64,000 nucleotides of DNA from Arthrobacter sp. N199823 (lineage in GTDB: Bacteria > Actinomycetota > Actinomycetes > Actinomycetales > Micrococcaceae). Each line of letters starts with the position of its first letter. Positions within the stretch are counted from its first letter, which is position 1. A program made the position numbers and the translations under genes. The stretch lies in the NCBI RefSeq assembly GCF_002929705.1, contig NZ_PJIN01000010.1, positions 49,044-113,043 on the forward strand, in the 5' to 3' direction. The notes beneath the pieces are model-generated. The model did no database searches and was not told where the DNA came from. It worked only from the letters and a program-made list of their open reading frames with translations. Shown one piece after another: positions 27,989 to 36,814 of this stretch.

Positions 27989-29056
27989 TTGGTACAGGTT
28001 GAGCAACTTTCCACGCGCCGCCCAGCGGTTTCAGTGGATGAACTGCTGGCGGGCTTCGTCCCATCGCCGCGATTTGGCGACGTATCCTTCGGCAGCTACC
28101 GTCCGGATCCTTCACAACCCTCGCAGTCTGAGGCTGTGACGCTGCTCCAGGATTTCGCCAAGAGTTCGGCGAAGAAGCAGGCCGGTGGAGGATTGCGGAA
28201 ATTGTTCGGCGGCAAGGCCAAAGCCAAGGCCAACAGCACCGGGCGTGCCGGAATTTACCTTGACGGTGGATTCGGCGTCGGCAAGACCCACCTCTTGTCA
28301 TCGTTGTGGCATGAGGTTGAAGGCCCTAAAGCCATCGGTACTTTTGTGGAGTACACCAATCTGGTGGGCGCGCTGTCGTTCCGCAAGACAGTGGAGGCAC
28401 TTAGCTCCTACAAGCTGGTGTGCATTGACGAGTTTGAACTCGATGACCCGGGAGACACCGTCTTGATGTCCCGCCTCATGCGTGAATTGGCCGACGCCGG
28501 CGTCAGGCTTGCCGCTACCTCCAACACGCTGCCGGGCTCTTTGGGTGATGGGCGTTTTGCTGCCGTTGATTTCAAGCGGGAAATCCAGGTATTGGCTGAC
28601 CAGTTTGAGATCCTGCATATTGATGGCGAGGACTTCCGCCACCGCGGGCTGCCCACACCCCCGGAGCCTGTTGCCAACAGCGACCTTGATGCGCGGATGC
28701 GCCGGGACTTCGCTGGGAGCACGGTGGCCGTTGATGATTTCAGTGTCCTGGTGGACCACCTGGCAGGCGTGCACCCCTCTCGCTACCGGCAGATGCTCTC
28801 CGACATCGACGCGGCGGTGTGGCGCAACGTCCACACCATCACCGAACAATCGGTGGCTCTGCGCTTTGTGGTGCTGGCCGATAGGTTGTACGACAAGGAT
28901 GTGCCCATCCTGGCCAGTGGAGTTCCCTTGGACCAACTGTTCACCCCTGAAATGATGACAGGTGGCTACCAGAAGAAATACTTCCGAGCCGTCTCGCGTC
29001 TGACTGCCCTGGCCCGTGAGGCCCAGGAAATCGGAGACCGCCAGCCTGTTGGCTGA
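27989..29056 (+). CDS. zapE: AFG1-like ATPase, cell division protein ZapE
   Basis: The P-loop ATPase of about 355 residues belongs to the AFG1/ZapE family. Walker A is GGFGVGKTHL and Walker B is LVCIDEFELDDP; sensor/arginine-finger region RLAATSNTLP follows. In E. coli ZapE affects Z-ring dynamics under stress, but the role in actinobacteria is unproven. The start is uncertain: TTG at 27989 follows GGAAA at spacing 6 and gives the N-terminus expected of the family, whereas ATG at 27950 adds 13 residues. The gene ends 150 bp before a strong bidirectional terminator. Confidence 0.88.
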   Translation: MVQVEQLSTRRPAVSVDELLAGFVPSPRFGDVSFGSYRPDPSQPSQSEAVTLLQDFAKSSAKKQAGGGLRKLFGGKAKAKANSTGRAGIYLDGGFGVGKTHLLSSLWHEVEGPKAIGTFVEYTNLVGALSFRKTVEALSSYKLVCIDEFELDDPGDTVLMSRLMRELADAGVRLAATSNTLPGSLGDGRFAAVDFKREIQVLADQFEILHIDGEDFRHRGLPTPPEPVANSDLDARMRRDFAGSTVAVDDFSVLVDHLAGVHPSRYRQMLSDIDAAVWRNVHTITEQSVALRFVVLADRLYDKDVPILASGVPLDQLFTPEMMTGGYQKKYFRAVSRLTALAREAQEIGDRQPVG

Positions 29057-29206
29057 CGGAGGCTCCTTGCCTTGCTTGACCCTTGCTTGGCCCTCGCTTG
29101 ACCTCGCGTTGCTTGACCCCTGCTTGGCCCTGAGCTTTACGTAGCTGGCTCCGGGGTAGGTGCGGCTCTTCGCTACCTTCTTTTAGCCTTGCTTGCGGAA
29201 ACGCGA

Positions 29207-29248
29207 AAGGCCCCGGTGCCGTCTCTCGACGGTACCGGGGCCTTCTTT
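29207..29248. terminator. Bidirectional intrinsic terminator (zapE and small antitoxin-like gene)
   Basis: A 17-bp stem with one G-T wobble (29207-29223 and 29228-29244) surrounds a TCTC loop. T-rich tracts lie on both strands. It is placed between two convergent genes. Confidence 0.8.
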
Positions 29249-29278
29249 GACGCCATTCAACAGGGCGAAGGGGTCAGG

Positions 29279-29467
29279 CTACTTGTTGCCTGCGCCATCG
29301 ATAAAGTTTGACGCGGCTTGCTGGACTCCGTCCACCTGATCCTTGAACTTGTCGCCGGTCTTCCCGTCAACAAAGTCACCGGCCTTCTCGATGCCACCCT
29401 TGATGGCATCTTCGTTACCGTTGATCAGTCCTTCGGCCTTGCCCTTGATATCGTCAAAAATAGACAA
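29279..29467 (-). CDS. MT0933-like (Rv0909) antitoxin family small protein
   Basis: A 62-residue hydrophilic helical protein (FDDIKGKAEGLINGN, DAIKGGIEKAGDFVDGKTG). It matches the family annotated from M. tuberculosis Rv0909 as a toxin-antitoxin antitoxin. The start is TTG, chosen because GGGAGGT lies six bases upstream. No toxin gene is adjacent: the flanking sequence is a terminator on one side and a repeat region on the other. Its composition also resembles CsbD-like stress proteins, so an antitoxin role should not be assumed. Confidence 0.75.
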   Translation of the reverse strand: MSIFDDIKGKAEGLINGNEDAIKGGIEKAGDFVDGKTGDKFKDQVDGVQQAASNFIDGAGNK

Positions 29468-29595
29468 CAGACACCTCCCTTCGCTCCTGGGGCCATTGGC
29501 GCCCCAACTTTTCTTAGCCTAGTGTCTGCGCTCACGTTGTCAACGATATTTCCGGCATTTTTGCCGACAGCTGACACGATCCGGGCAGGCTACGG

Positions 29596-29747
29596 GTCGA
29601 TTTGCCGCCTCTAATCACCTTGAGTGTCCACTTAACGTACGGTTGGAGCCGTTTCTGGCCCGAAAACGTACGTTAAGTGGACACTCGAGGCTGGTGCAGG
29701 GCCGAAAGCCGGGATTCTGGGCTACTAGGGGCGGCGTTACTCGTGGG
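29596..29747. repeat. 152-bp direct repeat, copy 1, with 24-bp-arm palindrome
   Basis: It shares nearly all bases with 29867-30018 (offset 271). It contains an inverted repeat with arms 29618-29641 and 29667-29690 (one mismatch) around a 25-base loop that includes GGAGCCGTTTCTGGCCCG. Confidence 0.85.
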
Positions 29748-29825
29748 TCCTGCGTCTGGAGGGCGGCGTTACTCGTGGGTCCTGCGTCTGGAGGGCGGCG
29801 TGACTCGTGGAAGCTACGTCTGACG
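29730..29825. repeat. 32-bp tandem repeat, three units
   Basis: Units begin at 29730, 29762 and 29794 with GGCGGCGT(T/G)ACTCGTGG. The first two are identical and the third is diverged. A related single unit starts at 30001 after the second palindromic block. Confidence 0.8.
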
Positions 29826-29866
29826 GGTGGTTGCGTGGCTCGATGGTTCGGCGAGGCGGAGTGACG

Positions 29867-30018
29867 GTCGATTTACCGCCTCTAATCACCTCGAGTGTCC
29901 ACTTAATGTACGTTTGGAGCCGTTTCTGGCCCGAAAACGTACGTTATGTGGACACTCGAGGCTGGTGCAGGGCCGAAAGCCGGGATTCTGGGCTACTAGG
30001 GGCGGCGTTACTCGTGGG
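29867..30018. repeat. 152-bp direct repeat, copy 2
   Basis: Near-identical to 29596-29747. Its palindrome (left arm starting 29889, right arm ending 29961) has two arm mismatches that copy 1 lacks, so the copies have diverged since duplication. Confidence 0.85.
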
Positions 30019-30062
30019 ACTTGCGTCTGACGGGCGGCTGCGCGGCTCGGGGCGGCGCTCGG

Positions 30063-30329
30063 TTAGTCCTGAGGGTTGCTCCAGTCTTTAGGCCGGGTTC
30101 CCAGGAAGCTGTTGGTCTTGAACGTGTGGATGAGGCGCTTGATGGTGCCCATCAGACAGACTGCGCCGCCGCCCACCACCGCCAGCAGCAGCGCCACGAG
30201 CACAGCGGTATTCTCTGAACTGCCAGGAACAAGAGGGGTTGCCATGAGTCCGGCAAGCCCCAACACCATGATCGAACCGCCGATCAGCATCAGTTTCGTT
30301 CCGGGGCGTGTTACTACTTTTTCAGTCAT
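30063..30329 (-). CDS. Small two-TM hypothetical membrane protein
   Basis: The 88-residue protein has two hydrophobic segments (LMLIGGSIMVLGLAGLMA and AVLVALLLAVVGGGAVCLMG, about residues 12-30 and 42-62). A basic C-terminal tail ends in FLGTRPKDWSNPQD. No family is recognised. The start is the ATG at 30329, because upstream codons of the frame are not protein-like. It lies between the repeat region and the tRNA-Val gene, both on its side of the terminator at 30405-30450. Confidence 0.6.
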   Translation of the reverse strand: MTEKVVTRPGTKLMLIGGSIMVLGLAGLMATPLVPGSSENTAVLVALLLAVVGGGAVCLMGTIKRLIHTFKTNSFLGTRPKDWSNPQD

Positions 30330-30404
30330 GCACCAGATCTTAGTCGGCGTGAGCGGCTGTCCAGCTGCGGTAAGCCGCCGATCCTCGCCCCGCAACAGGG
30401 CACG

Positions 30405-30450
30405 AAAAAGCCCTCGTGATCAGCGTTTGTGCTGGTCAGGAGGGCTTTTT
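30405..30450 (-). terminator. Intrinsic terminator of tRNA-Val(CAC)
   Basis: An 11-bp stem (30405-30415 with 30440-30450) ends in five T on both strands and encloses an inner stem, TGATCAGC/GCTGGTCA, with one wobble. It begins just after the 3' end of the minus-strand tRNA gene. Confidence 0.8.
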
Positions 30451-30453
30451 ACT

Positions 30454-30528
30454 TGGTGGGCGATACTGGGTTCGAACCAGCGACCTCTCCGGTGTGAACG
30501 GAACGCGCTACCACTGCGCCAATCGCCC
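30454..30528 (-). tRNA. tRNA-Val (anticodon CAC)
   Basis: The minus strand folds into a full cloverleaf: acceptor GGGCGAT/ATCGCCC, anticodon loop TTCACAC, T-loop TTCGAAC. The 3' CCA (30454-30456) is encoded. It reads GUG codons. Confidence 0.93.
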
Positions 30529-31136
30529 AATCCATGACACGCACCCATTGGGTGTGTGGTGGTTGGTGCGTTGAAAACAATAGCTCAAACTTTCCCCTAC
30601 TCATAATCGCTGTCTTCGAATAAGGGTCGACGGCGGCCGGGTCACGGACGGCGCCTCTAGAGGGTCCGGTCATGACGCATATGGCTGCCGCCCGTGGCCG
30701 TTGGAATCGTGAGCGGGCAGAGTTGGCAATGAGAAGCGAAGACGTGGCGTTTCCCAGCCCGCGCCGCTGGAATCCGGGCGGATAGACGTGAGGGGAGTGG
30801 CCGGCGTCGTAATTCATGAGACTGGCAGCGGAGCCAAGGAGGCGCGGAGGCTGCGCCAGATGAGCTGCGATGTGACGAGGGCCTCAGGCGCAATTTCTTC
30901 CACAAAGGCCCAAAATGAGCCAAAATCGTCCAGAATGGGCGCCAAATGACACCCTTGTAATTCGAATAATGCAGGCGAGATCCGCGCCAATTCAACGAAC
31001 CGCGACCTTTTGTGTGGCCCAAGCAGCTTCGGGGGAGTGTTCGATTTGGTGTTTGGGATTCTGCTCATGTAATGTTTTCACCGCAGCAACACGGACTACC
31101 GAAGCGGAAACGCAAACGGTACAAAATGAAGCTCAT
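30529..31136. other. Intergenic region between tRNA-Val(CAC) and the tRNA cluster
   Basis: About 608 bp without a convincing gene. Minus-strand frames of 84-122 codons exist but have arginine/serine-rich, non-protein-like composition and no recognised family. The right end holds a plausible promoter for the tRNA cluster. Confidence 0.55.
31046..31075 (+). promoter_or_regulatory. Possible promoter of the tRNA cluster
   Basis: TTGGTG (31046-31051) and TAATGT (31070-31075) are spaced 18 bases apart, about 60 bp before the first tRNA. This is a sequence match only. Confidence 0.35.
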
Positions 31137-31209
<73 letters not shown>

Positions 31210-31233
31210 CGCATTACATTGTTCAGTATTCAC

Positions 31234-31307
31234 GGTGGGGTGGCCGAGAGGCGAGGCAACGGACTGCAAATCCGTGCACACGGGTTCGAATCCCGTTCCC
31301 ACCTCCA
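31234..31307 (+). tRNA. tRNA-Cys (anticodon GCA)
   Basis: The cloverleaf has acceptor GGTGGGG/TCCCACC, anticodon loop CTGCAAA and T-loop TTCGAAT. A 3' CCA is encoded at 31305-31307. Confidence 0.94.
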
Positions 31308-31352
31308 TGGCTGATCCAGAGTATGTTGCTGTATAGTACAGCGGGATGCCTT

Positions 31353-31424
31353 GGGCGATTGGCGCAGCGGTAGCGCGCTTCCCTGACACGGAAGAGGTCA
31401 CTGGTTCGAACCCAGTATCGCCCA
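31353..31424 (+). tRNA. tRNA-Val (anticodon GAC), copy 1
   Basis: 72 bases; acceptor GGGCGAT/ATCGCCC, anticodon loop CTGACAC, T-loop TTCGAAC. It is closely related to the CAC-anticodon valine tRNA at 30454-30528. Confidence 0.95.
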
Positions 31425-31463
31425 CGAATGAACTCCAGCGTTCATTTGTTGTATGTAGTACAT

Positions 31464-31536
<73 letters not shown>

Positions 31537-31550
31537 CGGATTGTTGTGTG

Positions 31551-31580
31551 ACTGCCGGAATCCTTTACGGTTCCGGCAGT
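31551..31580 (+). repeat. Hairpin after tRNA-Gly copy 2, diverged copy of the distal terminator
   Basis: Ten-base arms (31551-31560 and 31571-31580) match the stem of the terminator at 31822-31854. It ends in GTTCC rather than a T run, so it probably allows read-through into the next tRNA pair. Confidence 0.65.
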
Positions 31581-31620
31581 TCCATGCAAGAGACCAAAGT
31601 TTCATGAAAATGAAAACTAT

Positions 31621-31692
31621 GGGCGATTGGCGCAGCGGTAGCGCGCTTCCCTGACACGGAAGAGGTCACTGGTTCGAACCCAGTATCGCCCA
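31621..31692 (+). tRNA. tRNA-Val (anticodon GAC), copy 2
   Basis: It appears identical to copy 1 over 72 bases and belongs to the second Val-Gly unit. Confidence 0.95.
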
Positions 31693-31739
31693 CGAATGAA
31701 ATATCAGCATTCATTCGAAGTATGAAGTGTGTAGTACCT

Positions 31740-31812
<73 letters not shown>

Positions 31813-31821
31813 CCAAGAGAG

Positions 31822-31854
31822 AAATGCCGGAATCCTTAGGGTTCCGGCATTTTT
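31822..31854 (+). terminator. Intrinsic terminator of the tRNA cluster
   Basis: An 11-bp stem (31822-31832 with 31842-31852) is followed by a T run, 9 bases after the last tRNA. Confidence 0.85.
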
Positions 31855-31946
31855 CATTTCTCAACAGTTTGAGTCCCGGAACAACTTGTCCACAGCCCGC
31901 GGCCCAGAGCAGCCGCGGTGTGGGACGGAAGTGGAATAGTAGAGGC

Positions 31947-32789
31947 ATGACAGCTCCAGCTTTGGCACACAGCACAGAATTAGGGCGCATGTACGCCCGT
32001 TCCCTGCAGGACCCGCCCAAGGTCCCCTCCATCACCACAGTTATTGGGCAGCAGTCCACCTCCTTGGAGGGATGGATTGGCTACATGGCGGCAACAGCCG
32101 TCTCAAAACACCCCGACCTGAGCTCCGCGGTGGGAAATCCGGGCCAACTGCGCACCGTGGTTCGGGACAGCTCCAACGCTGCTGAACAGTTCCGCGATGC
32201 CGCGGCGGCTCGTGGCGATCGCGTTCATAACTACTGTGAGCAGGTAGCCCTGCGCGCCTTGGATATGCCTCATCAGCTGGCAGAGGCCAAGGAGGCGCTG
32301 GCTGAAAACGGCGAAGAGAACTTTGCGCTGCGCTTTGACCACTGGTGGAGTGAATACAAAGTCCAGCCGTTACGCCCTGAAATCACCGTTTGGAATGAAA
32401 CTCTGGGCTATGCCGGGACCTTGGACCTCGTGGCGACCATTGGCGGGCGCCTGTGCATCATCGACTACAAGACCAAGGGCACCGACCGCAATGGTCAGGT
32501 CAAGAGTCTGGATGCCAAGGTGGTCATGCAGCTGGTGGCCGGCATGAAGGCCGAAGAATCCATTGTTGATGAGGCCGCCGGCACTTGGGAGGCGTGGAAA
32601 TACGGTCAAGACCCCATCCTGCTCGGGGTGGCGATTGGCGAAACAGAAGTCCGTACCCTGCAGGCCAACCCGCAGGTCCTCAAAGCACACTGGTTCAAGT
32701 TCGCTTCATTGCGGCGAGTGTGGCAAACCTCATTGGACGCGGCCGAAGCAGGCACTCCTTTGCTCGATATTGCGCCTCCCGGGCAGTAA
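31947..32789 (+). CDS. PD-(D/E)XK nuclease family protein
   Basis: The 280-residue protein has a RecB/Cas4-like nuclease core: the catalytic aspartate in YAGTLDLVA, then IIDYKTKG (D and K of the PD-(D/E)XK motif), preceded by a helical HNYCEQVALRAL segment. It has no helicase part and no cysteine cluster, so it is not a Cas4 or AddB. The substrate and pathway are unknown. GAGG lies just before the ATG; the upstream open frame runs through a tRNA gene and is not coding. Confidence 0.8.
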   Translation: MTAPALAHSTELGRMYARSLQDPPKVPSITTVIGQQSTSLEGWIGYMAATAVSKHPDLSSAVGNPGQLRTVVRDSSNAAEQFRDAAAARGDRVHNYCEQVALRALDMPHQLAEAKEALAENGEENFALRFDHWWSEYKVQPLRPEITVWNETLGYAGTLDLVATIGGRLCIIDYKTKGTDRNGQVKSLDAKVVMQLVAGMKAEESIVDEAAGTWEAWKYGQDPILLGVAIGETEVRTLQANPQVLKAHWFKFASLRRVWQTSLDAAEAGTPLLDIAPPGQ

Positions 32790-32867
32790 CCGCCAACTAG
32801 ACTTGTCCCAATGCAGTTCCATAGGCCTGATTCGGCCTGCGTCAATTCCAAAGTGAGGTGCCCTCCC

Positions 32868-33449
32868 ATGGCCATCCTGAGCATTCGCATCATCGGCGAC
32901 CCTGTCCTGAGAACAGTTGCCGAGGAAGTGAGCGAATTTGGCCCTGAGCTGGCCAAACTGGTTGATGACATGCATGAGACCATGCGTGATGTGCGCGGTG
33001 CCGGCCTGGCTGCACCCCAGATTGGCGTCAACAAGCGCATCTTCACATACTCCGTGGATGGCCACGATGGTCACATCATCAATCCTGTGCTGGTGGCCAG
33101 CGACGATTTTGCCCCCGGTGAGCCCGAAGGCTGCCTCTCTGTGCCCGGGCTAGGTTACACCGTGGCCCGCCACCGCTGGGTGCGCATCACCGGTGTTGAC
33201 GTGCATGGTAAGCCGTTGGATATGGAAGCCACCGGCACCTTGGCCAAGTGTTTCCAGCACGAAACAGATCACCTCAACGGCAAGCTCTACGTAGACCGCC
33301 TGGACGGCGAGGACCGCAAAGACGCGCTCCGGGCCATTCGCATGGCCAACTACCACGAGGTCACTGACGAAACAGTTGCCAAGCGCGCCAAGACCGTGGG
33401 CTCCGCCTTTGGTGGCTCCTCTGCTGCTGGTGCTGGAGCCGCCCAATGA
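32868..33449 (+). CDS. def: Peptide deformylase
   Basis: The 193-residue metalloenzyme removes the formyl group from nascent protein N-termini. All three motifs are present: GAGLAAPQIG (residues 44-53), EGCLSVPG with C89, and HETDH with H131 and H135. The C-terminal tail is Gly/Ala-rich. The ATG is preceded by GAGGTG. The stop overlaps the fmt start (ATGA), coupling addition and removal of the formyl group. Confidence 0.96.
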   Translation: MAILSIRIIGDPVLRTVAEEVSEFGPELAKLVDDMHETMRDVRGAGLAAPQIGVNKRIFTYSVDGHDGHIINPVLVASDDFAPGEPEGCLSVPGLGYTVARHRWVRITGVDVHGKPLDMEATGTLAKCFQHETDHLNGKLYVDRLDGEDRKDALRAIRMANYHEVTDETVAKRAKTVGSAFGGSSAAGAGAAQ

Positions 33450-34366
33450 GGGTCCTCTTTGCCGGAACCCCCGCCGTAGCGTTACCGTCCCTAGAAATCC
33501 TCCGTGAGGCAGGGCATGAGATTGTCGCCGTCCTGACGCGCCCTGACGCGCCGTTGGGCCGCAAAAGGGTCATGACGCCGTCGCCCGTTGCCGCCCGCGC
33601 ACAGGAACTAGGCCTACCGGTCATTAAGGCTGACAAGATCGACGCCGAGGCTGCCGCGGCCATCGCCGCAGCCGCACCTGAGGTGGCTGCCATTGTTGCC
33701 TACGGCGCCTTGATCCCGGCATCCGCGCTGACACTGCCCACTCACGGCTGGATCAACCTGCACTTCTCGCTCCTGCCCGCCTGGCGCGGCGCGGCACCCG
33801 TGCAACACTCGGTCATTAATGGCGATCAGATCACCGGCGCCTCCACGTTCCTGCTCGAAAAAGGGCTGGACACCGGCCCTGTCTACGGCACCATGACCGA
33901 GTCGATTCGGCCTACTGACACCAGTGCCGCCTTGCTGGAACGGCTCTCGCACAGCGGAGCAATCTTGTTGGCACAGACCATTGACGGGCTCGGCGCTGGC
34001 GCCCTGAGCGGAGTTCCCCAACAAGGTGAGATCACGCTGGCACCCAAGCTCACACTCGAGGACGGCCACGTGGCCTGGGGCGAACCCGCCTTGGCCATCA
34101 ACCGCCGCATCCGAGGCGTCACCAGCGAACCCGGAGCCTGGACCATGCTGGCCGGACAGCGTTTCAAGCTCGGACCGGTGCTGATGCGTCCGGACGTGAG
34201 TGAGCTGGCCCCCGGGCAGCTGCTTGTCACCGGGAAAAACGTCTTGGTGGGTACCGGATCGCACGCGGTGGAACTCGTTGACGTGCAGCCTGCAGGCAAA
34301 AAACTTATGAAGGCAACAGACTGGGCCCGCGGCCTGGGCAACAAGGAAGATGTGGTGTTTGAATGA
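33446..34366 (+). CDS. fmt: Methionyl-tRNA formyltransferase
   Basis: The 306-residue enzyme formylates initiator Met-tRNA using 10-formyltetrahydrofolate. It shows FAGTPAVALPSL at the N-terminus, the LTRPDAPLGRKR loop, and the catalytic region NLHFSLLPAWRGAAPVQ, followed by the C-terminal tRNA-binding domain. It overlaps def upstream and rsmB downstream by four bases each, so def-fmt-rsmB is one translationally coupled operon. Confidence 0.97.
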   Translation: MRVLFAGTPAVALPSLEILREAGHEIVAVLTRPDAPLGRKRVMTPSPVAARAQELGLPVIKADKIDAEAAAAIAAAAPEVAAIVAYGALIPASALTLPTHGWINLHFSLLPAWRGAAPVQHSVINGDQITGASTFLLEKGLDTGPVYGTMTESIRPTDTSAALLERLSHSGAILLAQTIDGLGAGALSGVPQQGEITLAPKLTLEDGHVAWGEPALAINRRIRGVTSEPGAWTMLAGQRFKLGPVLMRPDVSELAPGQLLVTGKNVLVGTGSHAVELVDVQPAGKKLMKATDWARGLGNKEDVVFE

Positions 34367-35922
34367 CCAGCGAGCAAGGCGGGCGTTCCAGCCACCAGAG
34401 CAGCCAAAGCAACAGCCAGGGTGGCGGAGTTCGGCGTCGTGATGATTCCGGGCGCGAACGTAACCGCAGCACCGGCCGCAACAAGACCGAGACAGCACCC
34501 GGCCAGCGCACCCGCGTGGCCGACCCCGCACGGTTGGTGGCCTTTGAGGTGCTCCGCGCCGTCTCAGCCGATGACGCCTACGCCAACCTGGTGCTGCCGG
34601 CCCGCATCCGCAAGCATGGATTGGACCGCCGTGACGCCGGTTTCGCCACCGAACTGACGTACGGTGCTCTGCGTGCGCAGGGCACCTATGACGCCATTTT
34701 GGCCACCTGCGTTGACCGCCCGCTCAGCGAGTTGGACCCTGCCATCCTGGACGCGCTGCGCATTGGTGCCCACCAGCTCATGGCCATGCGCGTTCCCACC
34801 CACGCCGCCTTGGATCAGACCGTTGGCTTGGCCCGCGCCGTCATTGGCGCCGGACCGTCGGGTCTGGTCAACGCCGTGCTGCGCAAGGTTGCCGCCAAGG
34901 AACTGCCGCAGTGGCTGGAGCAGCTCACCGAAGGCATGAGCGACGAGGTCAAGATTGCCTCCATCGAGCACGCACACCCCGAGTGGATTGTCCGCGCGAT
35001 GCGCCAGGCACTGGTGGCTCACGGCCGCGACGTCTCCGAGATCACGGCCCTGCTGGAAGCCGACAACGCCGCCCCCGTGGTCAACCTTGTCGCCCTGCCC
35101 GGCCTGGGTGATCTCTCCGAAGCGTTCGACGCCGGCTTCACCCCGGGCGAGCTCGTGGCCGATTCGGCGCTCTCATCCGGAGGCGATCTGGGCCGCCTGG
35201 ACAGCGTCCGTGATGGCAGCGTCCGCGTTCAGGATGCCGGCTCCCAGCTGGTGGCCCGTGCCTTGGCGGCCGTGATGATTTCAACCGAGAAGGCCGACGG
35301 CGAGGAGCGCTGGCTCGATCTGTGCGCCGGCCCCGGTGGCAAGGCAGCCCTCCTGGCTGCTCTCGCCGCCGAGCAGGACGCCTGGTTGCTGGCCAACGAG
35401 CCTGCTCCGCACCGCGCCAAGCTCGTTTCCCAGGCACTGGCCGCCGTCCCGCAGGACAGCTGGACGGTACGCACCGGCGACGGCCGTGACATTGGCAAGG
35501 AACATCCCAACGCCTTTGACCGGATCCTGGTCGATGCCCCGTGCACCGGTCTGGGAGCCCTGCGCCGCCGGCCCGAGTCGCGCTGGCGCCGGAAGCTCTC
35601 CGATGTCACCGAGCTGGGCCCGCTGCAGCGTGAGCTGCTCACCTCGGCCCTGGACGCCGTCAAGCCCGGGGGAGTGGTGGCCTACGTGACCTGTTCCCCC
35701 CATATTGCCGAGACCATCGCCGTGGTGGAAGACGCCATGCGTAAGCGCCCGGAGCTGGAACTGATCGATGCCGGTGCCGCCCTTGACGCTGTCAGCCTCA
35801 GCGGATCTGTGGAAGCCGGCAACACCACCTCCGCCGTTTCCGGGCACCGGATGATGGCTCAGCTGTGGCCCCACATTCACCAGAGCGATGCCATGTTCTT
35901 GGCGCTGATCCGCAAGAACTAG
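34363..35922 (+). CDS. rsmB: 16S rRNA m5C967 methyltransferase
   Basis: The 519-residue protein starts with a basic, Ser/Gln/Gly-rich extension of about 45 residues. It continues with a NusB-like RNA-binding domain (about residues 50-180) and a SAM-dependent methyltransferase domain. SAM binding is at [15 protein letters not shown]. The two cysteines of the m5C mechanism are in [18 protein letters not shown] and YVTCSPH. The start overlaps fmt (ATGA). Confidence 0.95.
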   Translation: MTSEQGGRSSHQSSQSNSQGGGVRRRDDSGRERNRSTGRNKTETAPGQRTRVADPARLVAFEVLRAVSADDAYANLVLPARIRKHGLDRRDAGFATELTYGALRAQGTYDAILATCVDRPLSELDPAILDALRIGAHQLMAMRVPTHAALDQTVGLARAVIGAGPSGLVNAVLRKVAAKELPQWLEQLTEGMSDEVKIASIEHAHPEWIVRAMRQALVAHGRDVSEITALLEADNAAPVVNLVALPGLGDLSEAFDAGFTPGELVADSALSSGGDLGRLDSVRDGSVRVQDAGSQLVARALAAVMISTEKADGEERWLDLCAGPGGKAALLAALAAEQDAWLLANEPAPHRAKLVSQALAAVPQDSWTVRTGDGRDIGKEHPNAFDRILVDAPCTGLGALRRRPESRWRRKLSDVTELGPLQRELLTSALDAVKPGGVVAYVTCSPHIAETIAVVEDAMRKRPELELIDAGAALDAVSLSGSVEAGNTTSAVSGHRMMAQLWPHIHQSDAMFLALIRKN

Positions 35923-35998
35923 CACTACCGCCACCCGTTCAATAGTCCCCGCTGAGTCCCCGCTTAGTAGTCTCCGCAGAATAGATGAGGTAACGTCC

Positions 35999-36676
35999 GT
36001 GAGCCGCCCACCCCTTGCATGCTGCATCAACCCCAGCATCCTCTCCGCTGACTTTGTGAATCTACAAGCGGAACTTGCCCGGATTTCCAATGCCGACGCC
36101 GTTCACGTTGACGTCATGGATAACCGCTTTGTGCCGAACCTGACCATCGGACTGCCCGTGGTGGAACGGATTCAGCAGGTCAGCCCCGTCCCGTTGGATG
36201 CACACCTGATGATCGCCGAGGTGGACCGCTGGGCACCGCTCTATGCCGATGCCGGCCTGGACTCTGTTACGTTCCATGTCGAAGCATCAGATGCCCCCAT
36301 TAAACTGGCTCGGGAACTGCGGGCGAGGGGCGCGAAGGCGGGCATGGCGCTGCGCCCGGCAACCGCCGTCGAACCTTATTTGGACATGCTCGAAGAGCTC
36401 GACATGTTGCTCATCATGACTGTGGAGCCTGGCTTTGGCGGGCAGGCATTTTTGGACGTGACGTTGCCCAAGATCCGACGCGCCCGTGCGGCCATTGAGG
36501 GTAGCGGAGTCAATGTCGCCATCCAGGTTGACGGCGGTATCACCGAGGAAACCATCACCCGCGCAGCCGAGGCCGGCGCTAACGTGTTCGTCGCCGGCTC
36601 CGCCGTGTATGGCAAGGCATCGCCTGCGGAGGCCATCGAGTCCCTGCGCGCCAAGGGCCAGCTGGCCTTCGGCTAA
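35999..36676 (+). CDS. rpe: Ribulose-phosphate 3-epimerase
   Basis: The 225-residue TIM-barrel enzyme interconverts ribulose 5-phosphate and xylulose 5-phosphate in the pentose phosphate pathway. Metal and phosphate motifs are [29 protein letters not shown] and [11 protein letters not shown]. The GTG start follows GAGGT at a spacing of 7. A hairpin terminator lies 13 bases after the stop, separating it from the riboflavin operon. Confidence 0.96.
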   Translation: MSRPPLACCINPSILSADFVNLQAELARISNADAVHVDVMDNRFVPNLTIGLPVVERIQQVSPVPLDAHLMIAEVDRWAPLYADAGLDSVTFHVEASDAPIKLARELRARGAKAGMALRPATAVEPYLDMLEELDMLLIMTVEPGFGGQAFLDVTLPKIRRARAAIEGSGVNVAIQVDGGITEETITRAAEAGANVFVAGSAVYGKASPAEAIESLRAKGQLAFG

Positions 36677-36689
36677 CTGCTGGTCATAG

Positions 36690-36729
36690 AGTGCGGGCGT
36701 GCAGGGAATAAACCCGGTGCGCCCGCACT
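36690..36729 (+). terminator. Terminator of rpe
   Basis: Ten-bp arms (36690-36699 and 36720-36729) pair perfectly and are followed by a short T-containing tract. Confidence 0.6.
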
Positions 36730-36745
36730 TGTCTATCCATGAAGC

Positions 36746-36772
36746 TTGGCACCATAAAAAGTGTCATAATAA
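36746..36772 (+). promoter_or_regulatory. Possible promoter of the riboflavin operon
   Basis: TTGGCA (36746-36751) is followed after 15 bases by TAATAA in an unusually AT-rich island, about 45 bp before the FMN aptamer. The spacing is short, so this is tentative. Confidence 0.3.
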
Positions 36773-36814
36773 GAAAAAGTCGCCCGCAACCGCGGGTGCG
36801 CAAATGCAGTAGCA

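Larger units (their letters stand above)
29468..30062. other. Repeat-rich intergenic region
   Basis: About 595 bp without a credible gene. It consists of a short promoter region for the small minus-strand gene, a duplicated 152-bp block (29596-29747 and 29867-30018) containing a large palindrome, and 32-bp tandem units between and after the copies. Open frames here are low-complexity readings of the repeats. Confidence 0.75.

Noticed and set aside
29643-30091. Plus-strand frames with duplicated proteins (FLARKRTLxGHSRLVQG type)
   Set aside because: They are readings of the 152-bp and 32-bp repeats; the Trp/Gly/Arg-rich composition and repeat-driven similarity argue against real proteins.
30614-30633. 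Possible decayed attachment site resembling the T-loop end of tRNA-Gly (TTCGAAT...GTCGAC)
   Set aside because: Only about a dozen bases match, with a gap; not enough to claim an integration scar, and no integrase is visible.
30657-31068. Minus-strand open frames of 84-122 codons upstream of the tRNA cluster
   Set aside because: Arg/Ser/Pro-rich translations with no recognised family, overlapping each other in different frames, and without ribosome-binding sites. Treated as non-coding.
31947-32789. Cas4 assignment for the PD-(D/E)XK nuclease
   Set aside because: It lacks the four-cysteine Fe-S cluster and no cas genes or arrays are in the window.
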